Positions 54,653 to 63,507 of a stretch of DNA of 64,000 bases are shown here, piece after piece. Both the position numbers and the translations under genes were made by a program. Under the pieces are notes generated by a model that did not search any database, was not told the origin of the DNA, and saw nothing but the letters and a program-made list of their open reading frames with translations. Position 1 is the first letter of the stretch; every line of letters starts with the position of its first letter. This stretch comes from Alkalithermobacter paradoxus (lineage in GTDB: Bacteria > Bacillota > Clostridia > Peptostreptococcales > Peptostreptococcaceae), in NCBI GenBank assembly GCA_002029295.1, contig MZGW01000002.1:164001-228000 (forward strand), in the 5' to 3' direction.

Positions 54653-56536
54653 ATGGCAATTACACAAGAAACAGCGAAAGCTCATGCTAATGACCCAGCA
54701 ATATCTTGCTGTAGATTTGAAGCTGGTACTGTGATTGAAGCATCAAACTTAGAAGATCCAGCAATATTCCCAGACTTAGTAGATTCAGGACTTTTAGAAA
54801 TTCCTGATAACTGCTTAAAAATAGGTCAGGTTCTAGGGGCCAAACTAAAAAAGACAGTAGATGCATTAACTCCATTAACAGAAGATGTATTAGAGGGAGT
54901 ATCTAAGTCTGAATCTAAAGAAGAGATAGTTAAGGAAGAAAAAACCACTCAAGAAATAAAGCCAGTAGCTCCAGTAACTCCGGTAGCTCCTGTTAATAGC
55001 TTAGGTGGAGTAATTAAGATACACATAGGAGAAGGAAGAGATATTAATTTAGAAATTCCTTTAAGTGTAGCTAGTCAAGCTCAATCTTTTAACACTTATG
55101 AAGTAAAAGAAGAAATAAAACCACAAGTACAAGTAAATGAAGAAGTTGTAGCTGACAAAGTAAAGCCAAAAGCAGTTAGAAAACTTACTAAGAAGCACTT
55201 TAAAATAGATAAAGTAGAATTTGGTAGTGAAACTAAGATTGAAGGAACAACTCTTTACATAAGAGAAGACATAGCTAAAGACGCTATTGATAGTGAAGAG
55301 TTAGTTGTTGATCTTAAAGTGGATATAATAACTCCAGATAAATACAACACTTACAGTGAAACAATTATGGATGTTCAACCTATAGCAACTAAAGAAGAAG
55401 GAGAACTTGGAACTGGAGTAACTAGAGTTTTAGATGGAGTTATAATGATGGTAACAGGAGTAGATGAAGGCGGAGTTCAAATAGGGGAATTCGGTTCTTC
55501 AGAAGGTGAATTAGACAGAAACATAATGTGGGGAAGACCAGGTGCTCCTGACAAAGGAGAAATATTTATAAAAACAGAAGTAGTTATAAAAGAACATACA
55601 AATATGGAAAGACCTGGACCTTTAGCTGCTCATAAAGCTTCTGATTTTATAACTCAAGAAATAAGAGAAGCTTTAAAGAAAGTAGATGATTCTTTAGTTA
55701 CAGAAACTGAGGAACTTGTTCAGTATAGAAGACCAGGAAAGAAAAAAATAGTTATAGTTAAAGAAATAATGGGTCAGGGGGCAATGCATGACAATCTAAT
55801 ACTTCCTGTTGAGCCAGTAGGTACTTTAGGAGCAAAACCAAATGTTGACCTTGGAAATGTTCCGGTTGTATTATCTCCTCTTGAAGTTTTAGATGGTGGA
55901 ATACATGCATTAACTTGTATAGGACCTGCGTCAAAAGAAACATCAAGACATTACTTTAGAGAGCCTTTAGTAATAGAAGCTATGAATGATGAAGAAATAG
56001 ACTTAGCTGCAGTAATATTCGTAGGATCTCCACAAGTAAACTCAGAGAAATTCTATGTTTCTAAAAGACTTGGTATGTTAGTAGAAGGTATGGATGTAGA
56101 TGGTGCTATAATAACTACTGAAGGATTTGGAAACAATCATATAGATTTTGCAAGTCATCATGAAGAAATAGGATCTAGAGGAGTTGCTGTTGTAGGTATG
56201 ACGTTTGCAGCTGTTCAAGGTGCGTTAGTTGTAGGAAATGAATATATGAAATATATGATAGACAACAACAAATCTAAGCAAGGAATAGAAAACGAAATAT
56301 TATCAAACAACACTCTTTGTAAGGAAGATGCAATAAGAGCACTTGCGATGGTAAAAGCTGTAATAGCTGGTGAAGAAGTTAAAGCACCTGAAAGAAAATG
56401 GAATCCAAATGTTAAGTCAAACAATATAGAAATGATAGAAAAAGCTACTAATTCTAAGGTAGATTTAGTTGAAAATGAGCAAGTTCTACCAAAGAGCAAA
56501 AAGAGAATGGAGATATACGAAAAAGAAGAGGCATAA
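54653..56536 (+). CDS. prdA: D-proline reductase proprotein PrdA
   Basis: 627 aa. Known homologues are cleaved before a Cys that becomes the pyruvoyl cofactor; the site here is HALT-CIGPASKET, with Cys422. The N-terminal ~180 residues are specific to PrdA (GrdE-like start AKAHANDPAISCCRFEAG, then a Pro/Val linker). Residues 185-627 correspond to PrdD plus PrdE. With PrdB it reduces D-proline to 5-aminovalerate. RBS GGAGG; 20 bases after prdC. Confidence 0.97.
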   Translation: MAITQETAKAHANDPAISCCRFEAGTVIEASNLEDPAIFPDLVDSGLLEIPDNCLKIGQVLGAKLKKTVDALTPLTEDVLEGVSKSESKEEIVKEEKTTQEIKPVAPVTPVAPVNSLGGVIKIHIGEGRDINLEIPLSVASQAQSFNTYEVKEEIKPQVQVNEEVVADKVKPKAVRKLTKKHFKIDKVEFGSETKIEGTTLYIREDIAKDAIDSEELVVDLKVDIITPDKYNTYSETIMDVQPIATKEEGELGTGVTRVLDGVIMMVTGVDEGGVQIGEFGSSEGELDRNIMWGRPGAPDKGEIFIKTEVVIKEHTNMERPGPLAAHKASDFITQEIREALKKVDDSLVTETEELVQYRRPGKKKIVIVKEIMGQGAMHDNLILPVEPVGTLGAKPNVDLGNVPVVLSPLEVLDGGIHALTCIGPASKETSRHYFREPLVIEAMNDEEIDLAAVIFVGSPQVNSEKFYVSKRLGMLVEGMDVDGAIITTEGFGNNHIDFASHHEEIGSRGVAVVGMTFAAVQGALVVGNEYMKYMIDNNKSKQGIENEILSNNTLCKEDAIRALAMVKAVIAGEEVKAPERKWNPNVKSNNIEMIEKATNSKVDLVENEQVLPKSKKRMEIYEKEEA

Positions 56537-56551
56537 AAATAGGTGATAAAA

Positions 56552-56803
56552 ATGGAAAAACTAAAATATGCATCTACGGAAAGATATGTAGAAGGTGTAA
56601 TAGTAGAAATAAGAGATGGAGCAGTTGGTATAGACTTAAAGGGAAGAATAGGTCATCTAAAAATACCAAAGAGAATGCTGATAACTAATTATGAGCTAAA
56701 ACTTGGTCAAGAAGTTGGTTTTTTAATGAGCTACCCTGAAGTATTAGGAGAAGAAATAAACGAAAAGTATGCCCAAAATGTAAAGCATAACGAAAATAAA
56801 TAA
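56552..56803 (+). CDS. Small conserved prd-operon protein
   Basis: 83 aa from the ATG at 56552, preceded by TAGGTGAT; an in-frame GTG lies within that RBS. Predicted small beta-rich domain (VEGVIVEIRDGAVGIDLKGRIGHLKIPKRML), reminiscent of an S1/OB or SH3-like barrel. A gene of this size between prdA and prdB is usual in this operon; I believe it is the family named after C. botulinum CBO2463/CBO2479, but cannot verify. Function unknown, possibly assembly. Confidence 0.78.
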   Translation: MEKLKYASTERYVEGVIVEIRDGAVGIDLKGRIGHLKIPKRMLITNYELKLGQEVGFLMSYPEVLGEEINEKYAQNVKHNENK

Positions 56804-56816
56804 AGGAGGTAACGAT

Positions 56817-57542
56817 ATGAGTTTTACAGTGGTAAAAGGACTACAATCAGAAATATTTGTTCCTATAACACCTCAATCAGTTTGGACTCCGGTCACTAAA
56901 GAACTGAAAGATATGACTATAGCACTTGCCACAGCTGCTGGTGTGCACTTAAAAAGTGATAAAAGATTCAATCTAGCAGGAGATTTCACATACAGAGTAA
57001 TCCCTGGAGATGCTAAACCTGAAGAAATGATGGTATCTCATGGAGGATATGACAATGCAGATGTTAATAAAGATATTAACTGTATGTTCCCTTTAACAAG
57101 ACTTCAAGAATTAGCAGAGGAAGGATTTATAAAAGCAGTTGCCCCAGAGAACTTTGGATTCATGGGTGGTGGTGGAGACCAACAAAAATTCACTGAAGAA
57201 ACTGGCCCAGAGATAGCTAGAAGACTTAAAGAAGAAGGCGTTGATGCTGTACTCCTTACTGCTGGCTGAGGTACTTGCCACCGCTCTGCCGTGATTGTGC
57301 AGAGAGCAATTGAGGAAGCTGGAATTCCAACTATAATAATAGCAGCTCTTCCTCCTGTAGTAAGACAAAATGGAACTCCAAGAGCAGTTGCTCCTTTAGT
57401 TCCAATGGGTGCTAATGCTGGTGAGCCAAATAACAAAGAAATGCAAACAGCTATAGTAAGAGACACTCTAAAGCAATTAATAGAGATACAAACACCAGGA
57501 AAAATAGTACCACTTCCATATGAATATGTAGCTAAAGTTTAG
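56817..57542 (+). CDS. prdB: D-proline reductase selenoprotein subunit PrdB (UGA = Sec at 57267-57269)
   Basis: Catalytic selenoprotein of D-proline reductase. 241 aa when TGA codon 151 is read as selenocysteine (LLTAG-U-GTCHRS), the known active-site motif in which Sec lies two residues before a Cys. The sequence on both sides is continuous with the family, so this is not a nonsense mutation. A SECIS-type hairpin follows directly. RBS GGAGG. Confidence 0.97.
57283..57305 (+). promoter_or_regulatory. SECIS-like hairpin in prdB
   Basis: GCTCTGC pairs with GCAGAG(A)GC around a nine-base loop (CGTGATTGT), starting 14 bases after the UGA, as in bacterial SECIS elements. Confidence 0.75.
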
Positions 57543-57548
57543 AACAAA

Positions 57549-57585
57549 TTCCCGCTTCATTAATTAAAGGAGCGGGAAAGTTTTA
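57549..57585 (+). terminator. Weak hairpin between prdB and prdD
   Basis: TTCCCGCT/AGCGGGAA stem (57549-57576) with loop TCATTAATTAAAGG, followed by AGTTTTA. Probably a partial terminator that lowers expression of the distal genes. Confidence 0.6.
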
Positions 57586-57606
57586 ATAAAATTGAAGGTG
57601 AAAAAT

Positions 57607-58368
57607 ATGGATAATGAAATAATATTGAGAAGGCTTGTTATAAGAGCCTTTCATATTAATAAAGTTATGATGGATGAAAGATGTAAAATAGAAAATAAAG
57701 TATTGATGATTGATAAAAAAATATCAAAACGTATATGTGAAAAAGAAGAATTGATAGAAGATATAACTGTAAATATAATAAATCCAAAAGAGCATGACAT
57801 ATATGTAAACAGTATAATGGACATTATTCCTGTATCTACAAAGGTTCTTGGAAGCTTAGGAGAAGGAATTACTCATACTTTAACAGGAGTTTATGTAATG
57901 CTTACTGGAGCTGATGTTGATGGAAATCAAATGGCTGAATTTGGCTCATCAGAAGGAATACTAAAAGAAAAGCTAAAACTGAATAAAGCAGGAACTCCAT
58001 CAATAAATGATTATATAATTCATTTTGATGTAAAATTAAAATCAGGTGCTATGTCAAGTAGAGAGTATCCACTTGCAGCACACAGAGCGTGTGATTTATT
58101 TATTCAGGAGATAAGAAATGTTCTAAAAGATCTAGAAGGAAAAAGCGCAGATTCTTCACATGAATATTTTGATAAGATAAGACCACAAGGCAAGAAAGTA
58201 GTAATAATAAAGCAAATAGCAGGTCAGGGAACCATGTATGACAATATGCTATTTCCATCTGAGCCAAGTGGTTTCGCTGGAGGCAAATCTATAATAGATA
58301 TAGGAAATGTTCCTATTATGATGTCTCCTAATGAATACAGAGATGGCGCATTAAGGGCCATGACTTAA
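57607..58368 (+). CDS. prdD: PrdD, homologue of the first part of the PrdA catalytic region
   Basis: 253 aa from the ATG at 57607 (RBS AAGGTGA). It aligns with PrdA residues ~185-421: MDIIPVST, FGSSEGILKEKL, YPLAAHRACDLFIQEIR, IAGQGTMYDNMLFPSEP, IGNVPIMMSPNE. It ends GALRAMT-stop, where PrdA continues HALT-Cys. So it stops exactly at the point where PrdA is cleaved. It cannot form a pyruvoyl group. Role in proline reduction is unproven; assembly or scaffold is plausible. Confidence 0.9.
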   Translation: MDNEIILRRLVIRAFHINKVMMDERCKIENKVLMIDKKISKRICEKEELIEDITVNIINPKEHDIYVNSIMDIIPVSTKVLGSLGEGITHTLTGVYVMLTGADVDGNQMAEFGSSEGILKEKLKLNKAGTPSINDYIIHFDVKLKSGAMSSREYPLAAHRACDLFIQEIRNVLKDLEGKSADSSHEYFDKIRPQGKKVVIIKQIAGQGTMYDNMLFPSEPSGFAGGKSIIDIGNVPIMMSPNEYRDGALRAMT

Positions 58369-58380
58369 GGTGGTGTATTT

Positions 58381-58857
58381 ATGGGAATAGGACCGTCAAC
58401 AAAAGAAACTACTCTTCATCACTTCAAAGATCCACTGCTTGATATAGTAGCTAATGATAAAGATATAGACTTGCTAGGGATCATGTTCGTTGGGACACCA
58501 CAAGATAATAAGGAAAAATATTTTGTAGGAAAAAGAGCAGCTGTATGGGTAGAGGCATTAAGAGCAGATGGAGTTATAATTTCTGTAGATGGATGGGGAA
58601 ACTCTCATGTTGATTATGCTAATACCATAGAAGAAATAGGAAAAAGAAATATCCCTGTAGTTGGACTAAGTTTTGTAGGTAAGCAGGCAAAATTTGTAGT
58701 AACTAATAAATATATGGACACAATAGTTGACTTTAATAAATCAAGTGAAGGAATAGAAACTCAAGTTGTAGGAGAGAACAACGTAGATTCCTTAGATTCA
58801 AGAAAAGCTTTAGCACTATTGAAACTTAAAATAAACAAAAAGGGGGAATATAAATGA
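58381..58857 (+). CDS. prdE: PrdE, homologue of the PrdA C-terminal (pyruvoyl) chain
   Basis: 158 aa beginning MGIGPSTKETTLHHFKDPL, which aligns with PrdA from its cofactor Cys422 on (CIGPASKETSRHYFREPL). The Cys is absent; the start Met-Gly stands in its place. Later identities (IMFVGTPQ, DGWGNSHVDYA, EEIGKRNIPVVGLSF) run to the end. 12 bases after prdD, and overlaps prdF by four. With PrdD it makes a two-chain version of PrdA. Confidence 0.9.
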   Translation: MGIGPSTKETTLHHFKDPLLDIVANDKDIDLLGIMFVGTPQDNKEKYFVGKRAAVWVEALRADGVIISVDGWGNSHVDYANTIEEIGKRNIPVVGLSFVGKQAKFVVTNKYMDTIVDFNKSSEGIETQVVGENNVDSLDSRKALALLKLKINKKGEYK

Positions 58858-59861
58858 TAGCTATAAGAAGTATTCACGCAGTTGACTCACATACTATGGG
58901 AGAACCTACAAGAATAATCATTGGAGGTATTCCAAATATTCCAGGAAAGACAATGGCAGATAAAAAAGAGTATCTAGAAAAAAATATGGATAATTTAAGA
59001 ACTGCTGTTATGTTAGAGCCAAGAGGTCACAATGATATGTTCGGTTCGATTATTACAGCTCCAGTTAACGAAGAAGCTGACTTTGGAATAATATTTATGG
59101 ATGGTGGAGGATATTTAAATATGTGCGGCCACGGATCCATAGGAGCTGTAACTGTAGCTATTGAAACAGGTATGGTAACTCCTTTAGAACCTATAACAGA
59201 AGTTACTATGGATACTCCAGCAGGTTTAGTTAAAGCAAAGGCAAAAGTAGAAAATGGAAAAGTAAAGGAAGTATCTATAATAAATGTTCCTGCATTCCAC
59301 TATAAAAAAGATGTAGAAATAGATGTCCCAGAAATAGGGAAAATAACTCTTGATATATCTTTCGGAGGAAGTTTCTTTGCTATATTACATGCAAATCAAT
59401 TAGGACTTAAAGTAGAACCAAAAAATGCCCAAAAACTAACAGAACTAGGTCTTAAAATAAGGGATATAGTTAATGAAAAAATAGAAATATCTCATCCAAC
59501 TTTAGAGCATATAAAAACTGTTGATTTAGTTGAAATATACGATGATCCTACACATCCTGAAGCTAACTATAAAAATGTAGTTGTATTTGGCCAAGGTCAA
59601 GTAGACAGATCTCCTTGTGGAACGGGAACATCAGCTAAGATGGCAACTCTTTATTCAAAAGGAGAACTGAAAAAAGAAGAATTATTTGTGTATGAAAGTA
59701 TACTTGGAACTATATTTAAAGGTAGAGTACTTGGAACTGAAAATATAGGAGAGTATGAAGCTGTAATACCGGAAATAACAGGTTCTGCGTATATAACAGG
59801 ATTCAATCATTTTGTTATAGATCCAGACGATCCAGTTAAATATGGGTTTATACTAAAATAA
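58854..59861 (+). CDS. prdF: Proline racemase PrdF
   Basis: Interconverts L- and D-proline, supplying the D-isomer to PrdA/B. 335 aa. Both catalytic cysteines are in place: MCGHGSIG (Cys91) and SPCGTGTSAK (Cys255), which separates true racemases from dehydratases with Thr at the second site. Start ATG overlaps the prdE stop (ATGA). Last gene of the prd operon; no terminator is evident after it. Confidence 0.96.
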   Translation: MIAIRSIHAVDSHTMGEPTRIIIGGIPNIPGKTMADKKEYLEKNMDNLRTAVMLEPRGHNDMFGSIITAPVNEEADFGIIFMDGGGYLNMCGHGSIGAVTVAIETGMVTPLEPITEVTMDTPAGLVKAKAKVENGKVKEVSIINVPAFHYKKDVEIDVPEIGKITLDISFGGSFFAILHANQLGLKVEPKNAQKLTELGLKIRDIVNEKIEISHPTLEHIKTVDLVEIYDDPTHPEANYKNVVVFGQGQVDRSPCGTGTSAKMATLYSKGELKKEELFVYESILGTIFKGRVLGTENIGEYEAVIPEITGSAYITGFNHFVIDPDDPVKYGFILK

Positions 59862-59900
59862 GTCTGATTTTTAACAAAATATGCACTTTTTATTAATCTA

Positions 59901-59928
59901 TTGAATATAATGAGATAGATGGTATAAT
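59901..59928 (+). promoter_or_regulatory. Promoter of the TauE/SafE-like gene
   Basis: TTGAAT (59901-59906), 16-bp spacer, TATAAT (59923-59928) with TGG before it (extended -10). The gene can be expressed apart from the prd operon. Confidence 0.65.
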
Positions 59929-59956
59929 TATAAATATTTTATAAGGAGGTATCATA

Positions 59957-60838
59957 ATGATAAATATTGTTTTAGGAATATTAGCTGTCCTTACTCTTTG
60001 GTTTACAGTTGTATTCGTAAGGGACTTTGCTGCAAACAAAAATAACCTAGAGGATAACTCATGGGCTAAAGTTTTCGGAATTGGATTTATAACAGACTTT
60101 TTCGATACTTTAGGAATAGGGTCGTTTGCTCCTACAACTGCACTTTTAAAAGGATTAAAGCAGACAAAAGATAGAATTATACCAGGAACACTTAATGTTT
60201 CTCATACTATTCCTGTTGTTCTTGAAGCATTTATATTCATGACAGTTATAGAAGTTGAAGCTGTAACTTTAATAGGTATGCTTTTAGCAGCAACTGTAGG
60301 AGCTTGGGTAGGAGCAGGTATAGTTTCTAAATTACCAGAAAGAACAGTTCAGTACGCAATGGGTATAGCTTTATTTATTACTGCATTTTTAATGTTCTCA
60401 TCTAAAATGGGATGGATGCCAGGTGGTGGAGACGCTATAGGGCTTGAAGGTGGAAAGTTAATAATAGCAATAGTTGCTAACTTTATATTAGGAGCTTTAA
60501 TGACTGCTGGAATAGGTCTTTACGCGCCATGTATGGCACTTGTATATTTCTTAGGAATGTCTCCAAGAGTTGCTTTCCCTATAATGATGGGATCTTGTGC
60601 ATTCTTAATGCCAGTTGCATCTATTAAATTTGTTAAAGAAGGAGCATATGATAGAAAGGCTTCTATGGGTATAACAATAGGTGGAGTAATAGGAGTTATT
60701 ATAGCAGCATATATAGTTAAGGAATTACCGCTTGAAACATTAAGATGGTTAGTTATAGGAGTTATACTATATACTTCAATAACAATGTTAAGAGCAGCAT
60801 CAAAGAATAGAGAATTACCAGAAAAACCTGCTGAATAA
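59957..60838 (+). CDS. TauE/SafE (TSUP) family permease
   Basis: 293 aa, about eight membrane helices, two repeats of the TSUP motif (GFITDFFDTLGIGSFAPTTALLKG and GALMTAGIGLYAPCMALVYFLGM). Family members export or import sulfite, taurine, sulfoacetate and similar anions. The position directly after prdF suggests a link with proline fermentation, such as export of an acid product, but this is inference. RBS AAGGAGG. Confidence 0.88.
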   Translation: MINIVLGILAVLTLWFTVVFVRDFAANKNNLEDNSWAKVFGIGFITDFFDTLGIGSFAPTTALLKGLKQTKDRIIPGTLNVSHTIPVVLEAFIFMTVIEVEAVTLIGMLLAATVGAWVGAGIVSKLPERTVQYAMGIALFITAFLMFSSKMGWMPGGGDAIGLEGGKLIIAIVANFILGALMTAGIGLYAPCMALVYFLGMSPRVAFPIMMGSCAFLMPVASIKFVKEGAYDRKASMGITIGGVIGVIIAAYIVKELPLETLRWLVIGVILYTSITMLRAASKNRELPEKPAE

Positions 60839-60840
60839 AT

Positions 60841-60875
60841 AAAAAGCTGTTGACATGTGTCAACAGCTTATTTTA
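60841..60875. terminator. Bidirectional terminator
   Basis: Stem AAGCTGTTGACA/TGTCAACAGCTT (12 bp) with a two-base loop, A-run before and TTATTTT after, between convergent genes. Confidence 0.9.
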
Positions 60876-62043
60876 ATAGCAAATGTATGTAATGAGCAGA
60901 TATACCAGCGAATATACCACCTATAGTATGAGATAATATAGCGTTATTAGTAAGCTTTCTGCAATTCAAAGCATCCATCATTCCAACATGAGTACTTAAA
61001 TATCCACTCCAGCACATTCCCATAGCCGTAAACACTGCAATTTCATTAGGCCCTGCAATCCCATCACTTATAAACTTTGGAACTAAAGATATAGCAGCTC
61101 CTACAGCACCTAAAGAAGTAATAGGAAACGCTATAGCCTCAGATGATGTAAATCCGAATAAAGGATTTAATATAAACATAAATCTTTTTCCTATTGCAGG
61201 TAAAAGTCCAACACCCTCATAAGCAACACCATTATATACTTCCATTCCAGATGCAGGATCTATAGAAGGACCGAATGTCAAAATCATAACTAAAGTACAT
61301 ATAAATAAAACACCAGGTATTATAGCAAGTCCCATTTCAACTCCAGTTTTTCCACCTTCTAGTATAGAATCTAGAACTCTTTGAAATAGACCTTCATTTT
61401 TTATTTCTCTATACTTAAATACCTCAGGGTCGTAATCTGAAGTATCTTCAGTGTTTGAAGTATTTTTAAAATGCTCTTTAGTAAAGTAAATCATAAGTCT
61501 AACACTTATTATACTACCTATAATTGCCCCTACATTGCCTATTATAGCTGCTTTAATAAACTCTTTTCCTTGAGACATCATAAAAGTAGTTACTATAAGC
61601 CCCATACCGAATGAAGTTCCAAGATTGCATAAAGCAGGTAACTCGTAATCTTTAAAATACCTTTTGAATGTTTTATCATTAGCTAAAGATATTACTGCTG
61701 GGTTATCTGACAAATAAGTAGTTATTGCTCCGACTATAGCAGCACCAGGAAGGTTATAAAGTGGCTTCATAAGAAAAGCAAACATGTAATTAATTAGCGA
61801 TATAACCCCAAACTCAGATAGTAAATTTGCTATAGCTCCAGCAAGAACTGCTATTGCCATGATAAAGAAAACCGTGTTCAAAAGCAGGTCGTGTGCAGTA
61901 TACATTATGACTTTAAACATTGTTCCAACACCCATTTTCTGCGATAGATATAAGAATATGCACATAGATACTAACAAAAATGAAAACGTTTCCAAATTAA
62001 CTGCTTTGACCCTTTTTTTCTCTGACTCTCTCTCTGTTATCAA
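60868..62043 (-). CDS. Nucleoside-recognition (Gate) domain membrane protein, YjiH-like
   Basis: 391 aa, about ten membrane helices. Two Gate domains: GAITTYLSDNPAVISLAND (~115) and FGFTSSEAIAFPITSLGAVGAA (~300), where polar loops lie inside helices. TTG start behind AAAGGTGGG. Related proteins occur in transport of nucleosides, amino acids or spore dipicolinate; substrate cannot be assigned. Convergent with the TSUP gene and divergent from the SSB-like gene. Confidence 0.82.
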   Translation of the reverse strand: MITERESEKKRVKAVNLETFSFLLVSMCIFLYLSQKMGVGTMFKVIMYTAHDLLLNTVFFIMAIAVLAGAIANLLSEFGVISLINYMFAFLMKPLYNLPGAAIVGAITTYLSDNPAVISLANDKTFKRYFKDYELPALCNLGTSFGMGLIVTTFMMSQGKEFIKAAIIGNVGAIIGSIISVRLMIYFTKEHFKNTSNTEDTSDYDPEVFKYREIKNEGLFQRVLDSILEGGKTGVEMGLAIIPGVLFICTLVMILTFGPSIDPASGMEVYNGVAYEGVGLLPAIGKRFMFILNPLFGFTSSEAIAFPITSLGAVGAAISLVPKFISDGIAGPNEIAVFTAMGMCWSGYLSTHVGMMDALNCRKLTNNAILSHTIGGIFAGISAHYIHLLLK

Positions 62044-62197
62044 GTTGTTTACCCACCTTTCAGATATATTTCATTAAGATTTTATCACGGTAAATAGTTA
62101 AATAGCAATCAAAAAATATCAAATATTTAGAATAAAACAATTATTGGAATAATATAATTATTTTAGATAACACATAAGATCATTGGGGGGAGCGAAA

Positions 62198-62836
62198 ATG
62201 AGTAATTTAAAAGAAATCACAAATGTTGTAAATCTATGTGGTGAAATATGTAGTGAATTAGAAATGAGCCACGAAATATTCGGAGAAAAGTTTTATAACA
62301 CTGCAATAAGAGTTAAAAGATTAAGTGATCTAGATGATGTTTTACCTATAACTATATCTGAAAGGCTTATAACAGATATGGAGCTAACACTTGGAAAACA
62401 AGTTAGTATTACTGGTCAAATAAGGTCTTACAATAAATTCTTAGAAGGAAAAAATAGACTTGTAGTGACAGTGTTTGTAAAGGAGATATCTGAAGACTTT
62501 GAAGATACTAAAGATCCAAATACTATATTTTTAGATGGATATGTTTGTAAACATCCAATTTATAGAAATACTCCTTTAGGTAGAGAGATAACAGATTTAT
62601 TAATTGCTGTTAATAGGTCATACAACAAGTCTGATTACATACCTTCTATTGCATGGGGAAGAAATGCCAAGTTTTCTAAGAACCTTCAAGTAGGAGATAG
62701 AGTTCAGATCTGGGGAAGAATGCAAAGTAGGGAATATGAAAAGAAAACAGAAAATGGAGAAGTAGAGAGTAAAGTAGCATACGAAATATCTATATCAAAA
62801 ATGAAAAAGATGCCTGAAAATAATGCCAAAGAATAA
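62198..62836 (+). CDS. SSB-like protein with two OB folds
   Basis: 212 aa from the ATG at 62198 (GGGGGGAG upstream). Two OB-fold units: residues ~8-105 (VVNLCGEICSELEMSHEIFG...LGKQVSITGQIRSYN) and ~110-200 (NTIFLDGYVCKHPIYRNTPLGREITDLLIAVNRS...SIAWGRNAKFSKNLQVGDRVQIWGRMQSREYEKK). The second has the SSB consensus. It lacks the acidic DDDIPF-type tail. Occurs alone, not in an rpsF-rpsR operon, so is a specialised SSB. Confidence 0.82.
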   Translation: MSNLKEITNVVNLCGEICSELEMSHEIFGEKFYNTAIRVKRLSDLDDVLPITISERLITDMELTLGKQVSITGQIRSYNKFLEGKNRLVVTVFVKEISEDFEDTKDPNTIFLDGYVCKHPIYRNTPLGREITDLLIAVNRSYNKSDYIPSIAWGRNAKFSKNLQVGDRVQIWGRMQSREYEKKTENGEVESKVAYEISISKMKKMPENNAKE

Positions 62837-62916
62837 ATTGTATTGATGAATGGAATTATATTTATTATAATGTTTACATACATTAATACGAAAGAGAAAG
62901 TAGTGGGTGAAAAGAC

Positions 62917-63507
62917 TTGGGTAGTATATGCACAGAGGGTAAAATTGAGATAAATGGAAGTATTTGTCCTGATAAAAAACGAAACAACGTACAGAATTTC
63001 GTAGAGCGTATAAACCCTACTGTAGGAGAAAAAATATTGCTAGTAGGTAATGTATCTAATTATGGTAAATATCTAAATAAACTAGGTGTAGAAGTAACTA
63101 TATTAGAAAATGAAAACGATATATACAAGTCTGCCGCATTGCAAAATTGCAACTGCAATGTTATAAAAGGAAACCTTGAGTATATACCTTTTAAAAAAGG
63201 ATATTTTGATAAGATAATATTTTTAAATTATTTCAATTCATTTCAGGATGAAGAGAAAGTATTAAAGGAATTATGCAGGGTACTAAAATATAATGGAAAT
63301 ATAATAATACAAGAAAATAACCCTAAAAGTCTATATAGTAAATTAATAGCTATTAGTAAGAAGGTTTCTGGATGCAAGTGTAAATTTTATAACCTAGATG
63401 AAATTATGAATATGTTTCAAGCTAGTGGTTTTGATGGGATTTGCAAAAATATAGATAAATATAGTTTCATCTACGTAGGTAGAAAAATAAAAGAAACAAT
63501 GGACTAG
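62917..63507 (+). CDS. Class I SAM-dependent methyltransferase
   Basis: 196 aa from a TTG behind GGGTGAAAAG. Methyltransferase order: motif I KILLVGNVSNYGKYL (~residue 40; Gly-poor form), acidic motif II VTILENEND, then NLEYIPFKKGYFDKIIF (Methyltransf_11 pattern) and VLKELCRVLKYNGNIIIQE. An N-terminal ICTEGKIEINGSICPD stretch has two Cys. Substrate unknown. Ends at a strong terminator. Confidence 0.75.
   Translation: MGSICTEGKIEINGSICPDKKRNNVQNFVERINPTVGEKILLVGNVSNYGKYLNKLGVEVTILENENDIYKSAALQNCNCNVIKGNLEYIPFKKGYFDKIIFLNYFNSFQDEEKVLKELCRVLKYNGNIIIQENNPKSLYSKLIAISKKVSGCKCKFYNLDEIMNMFQASGFDGICKNIDKYSFIYVGRKIKETMD

Noticed and set aside
57267-57269. TGA in prdB read as a nonsense mutation splitting the gene in two
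   Set aside because: The protein continues in frame with the conserved Sec-x-x-Cys motif and a SECIS-like hairpin; this is the normal PrdB layout.
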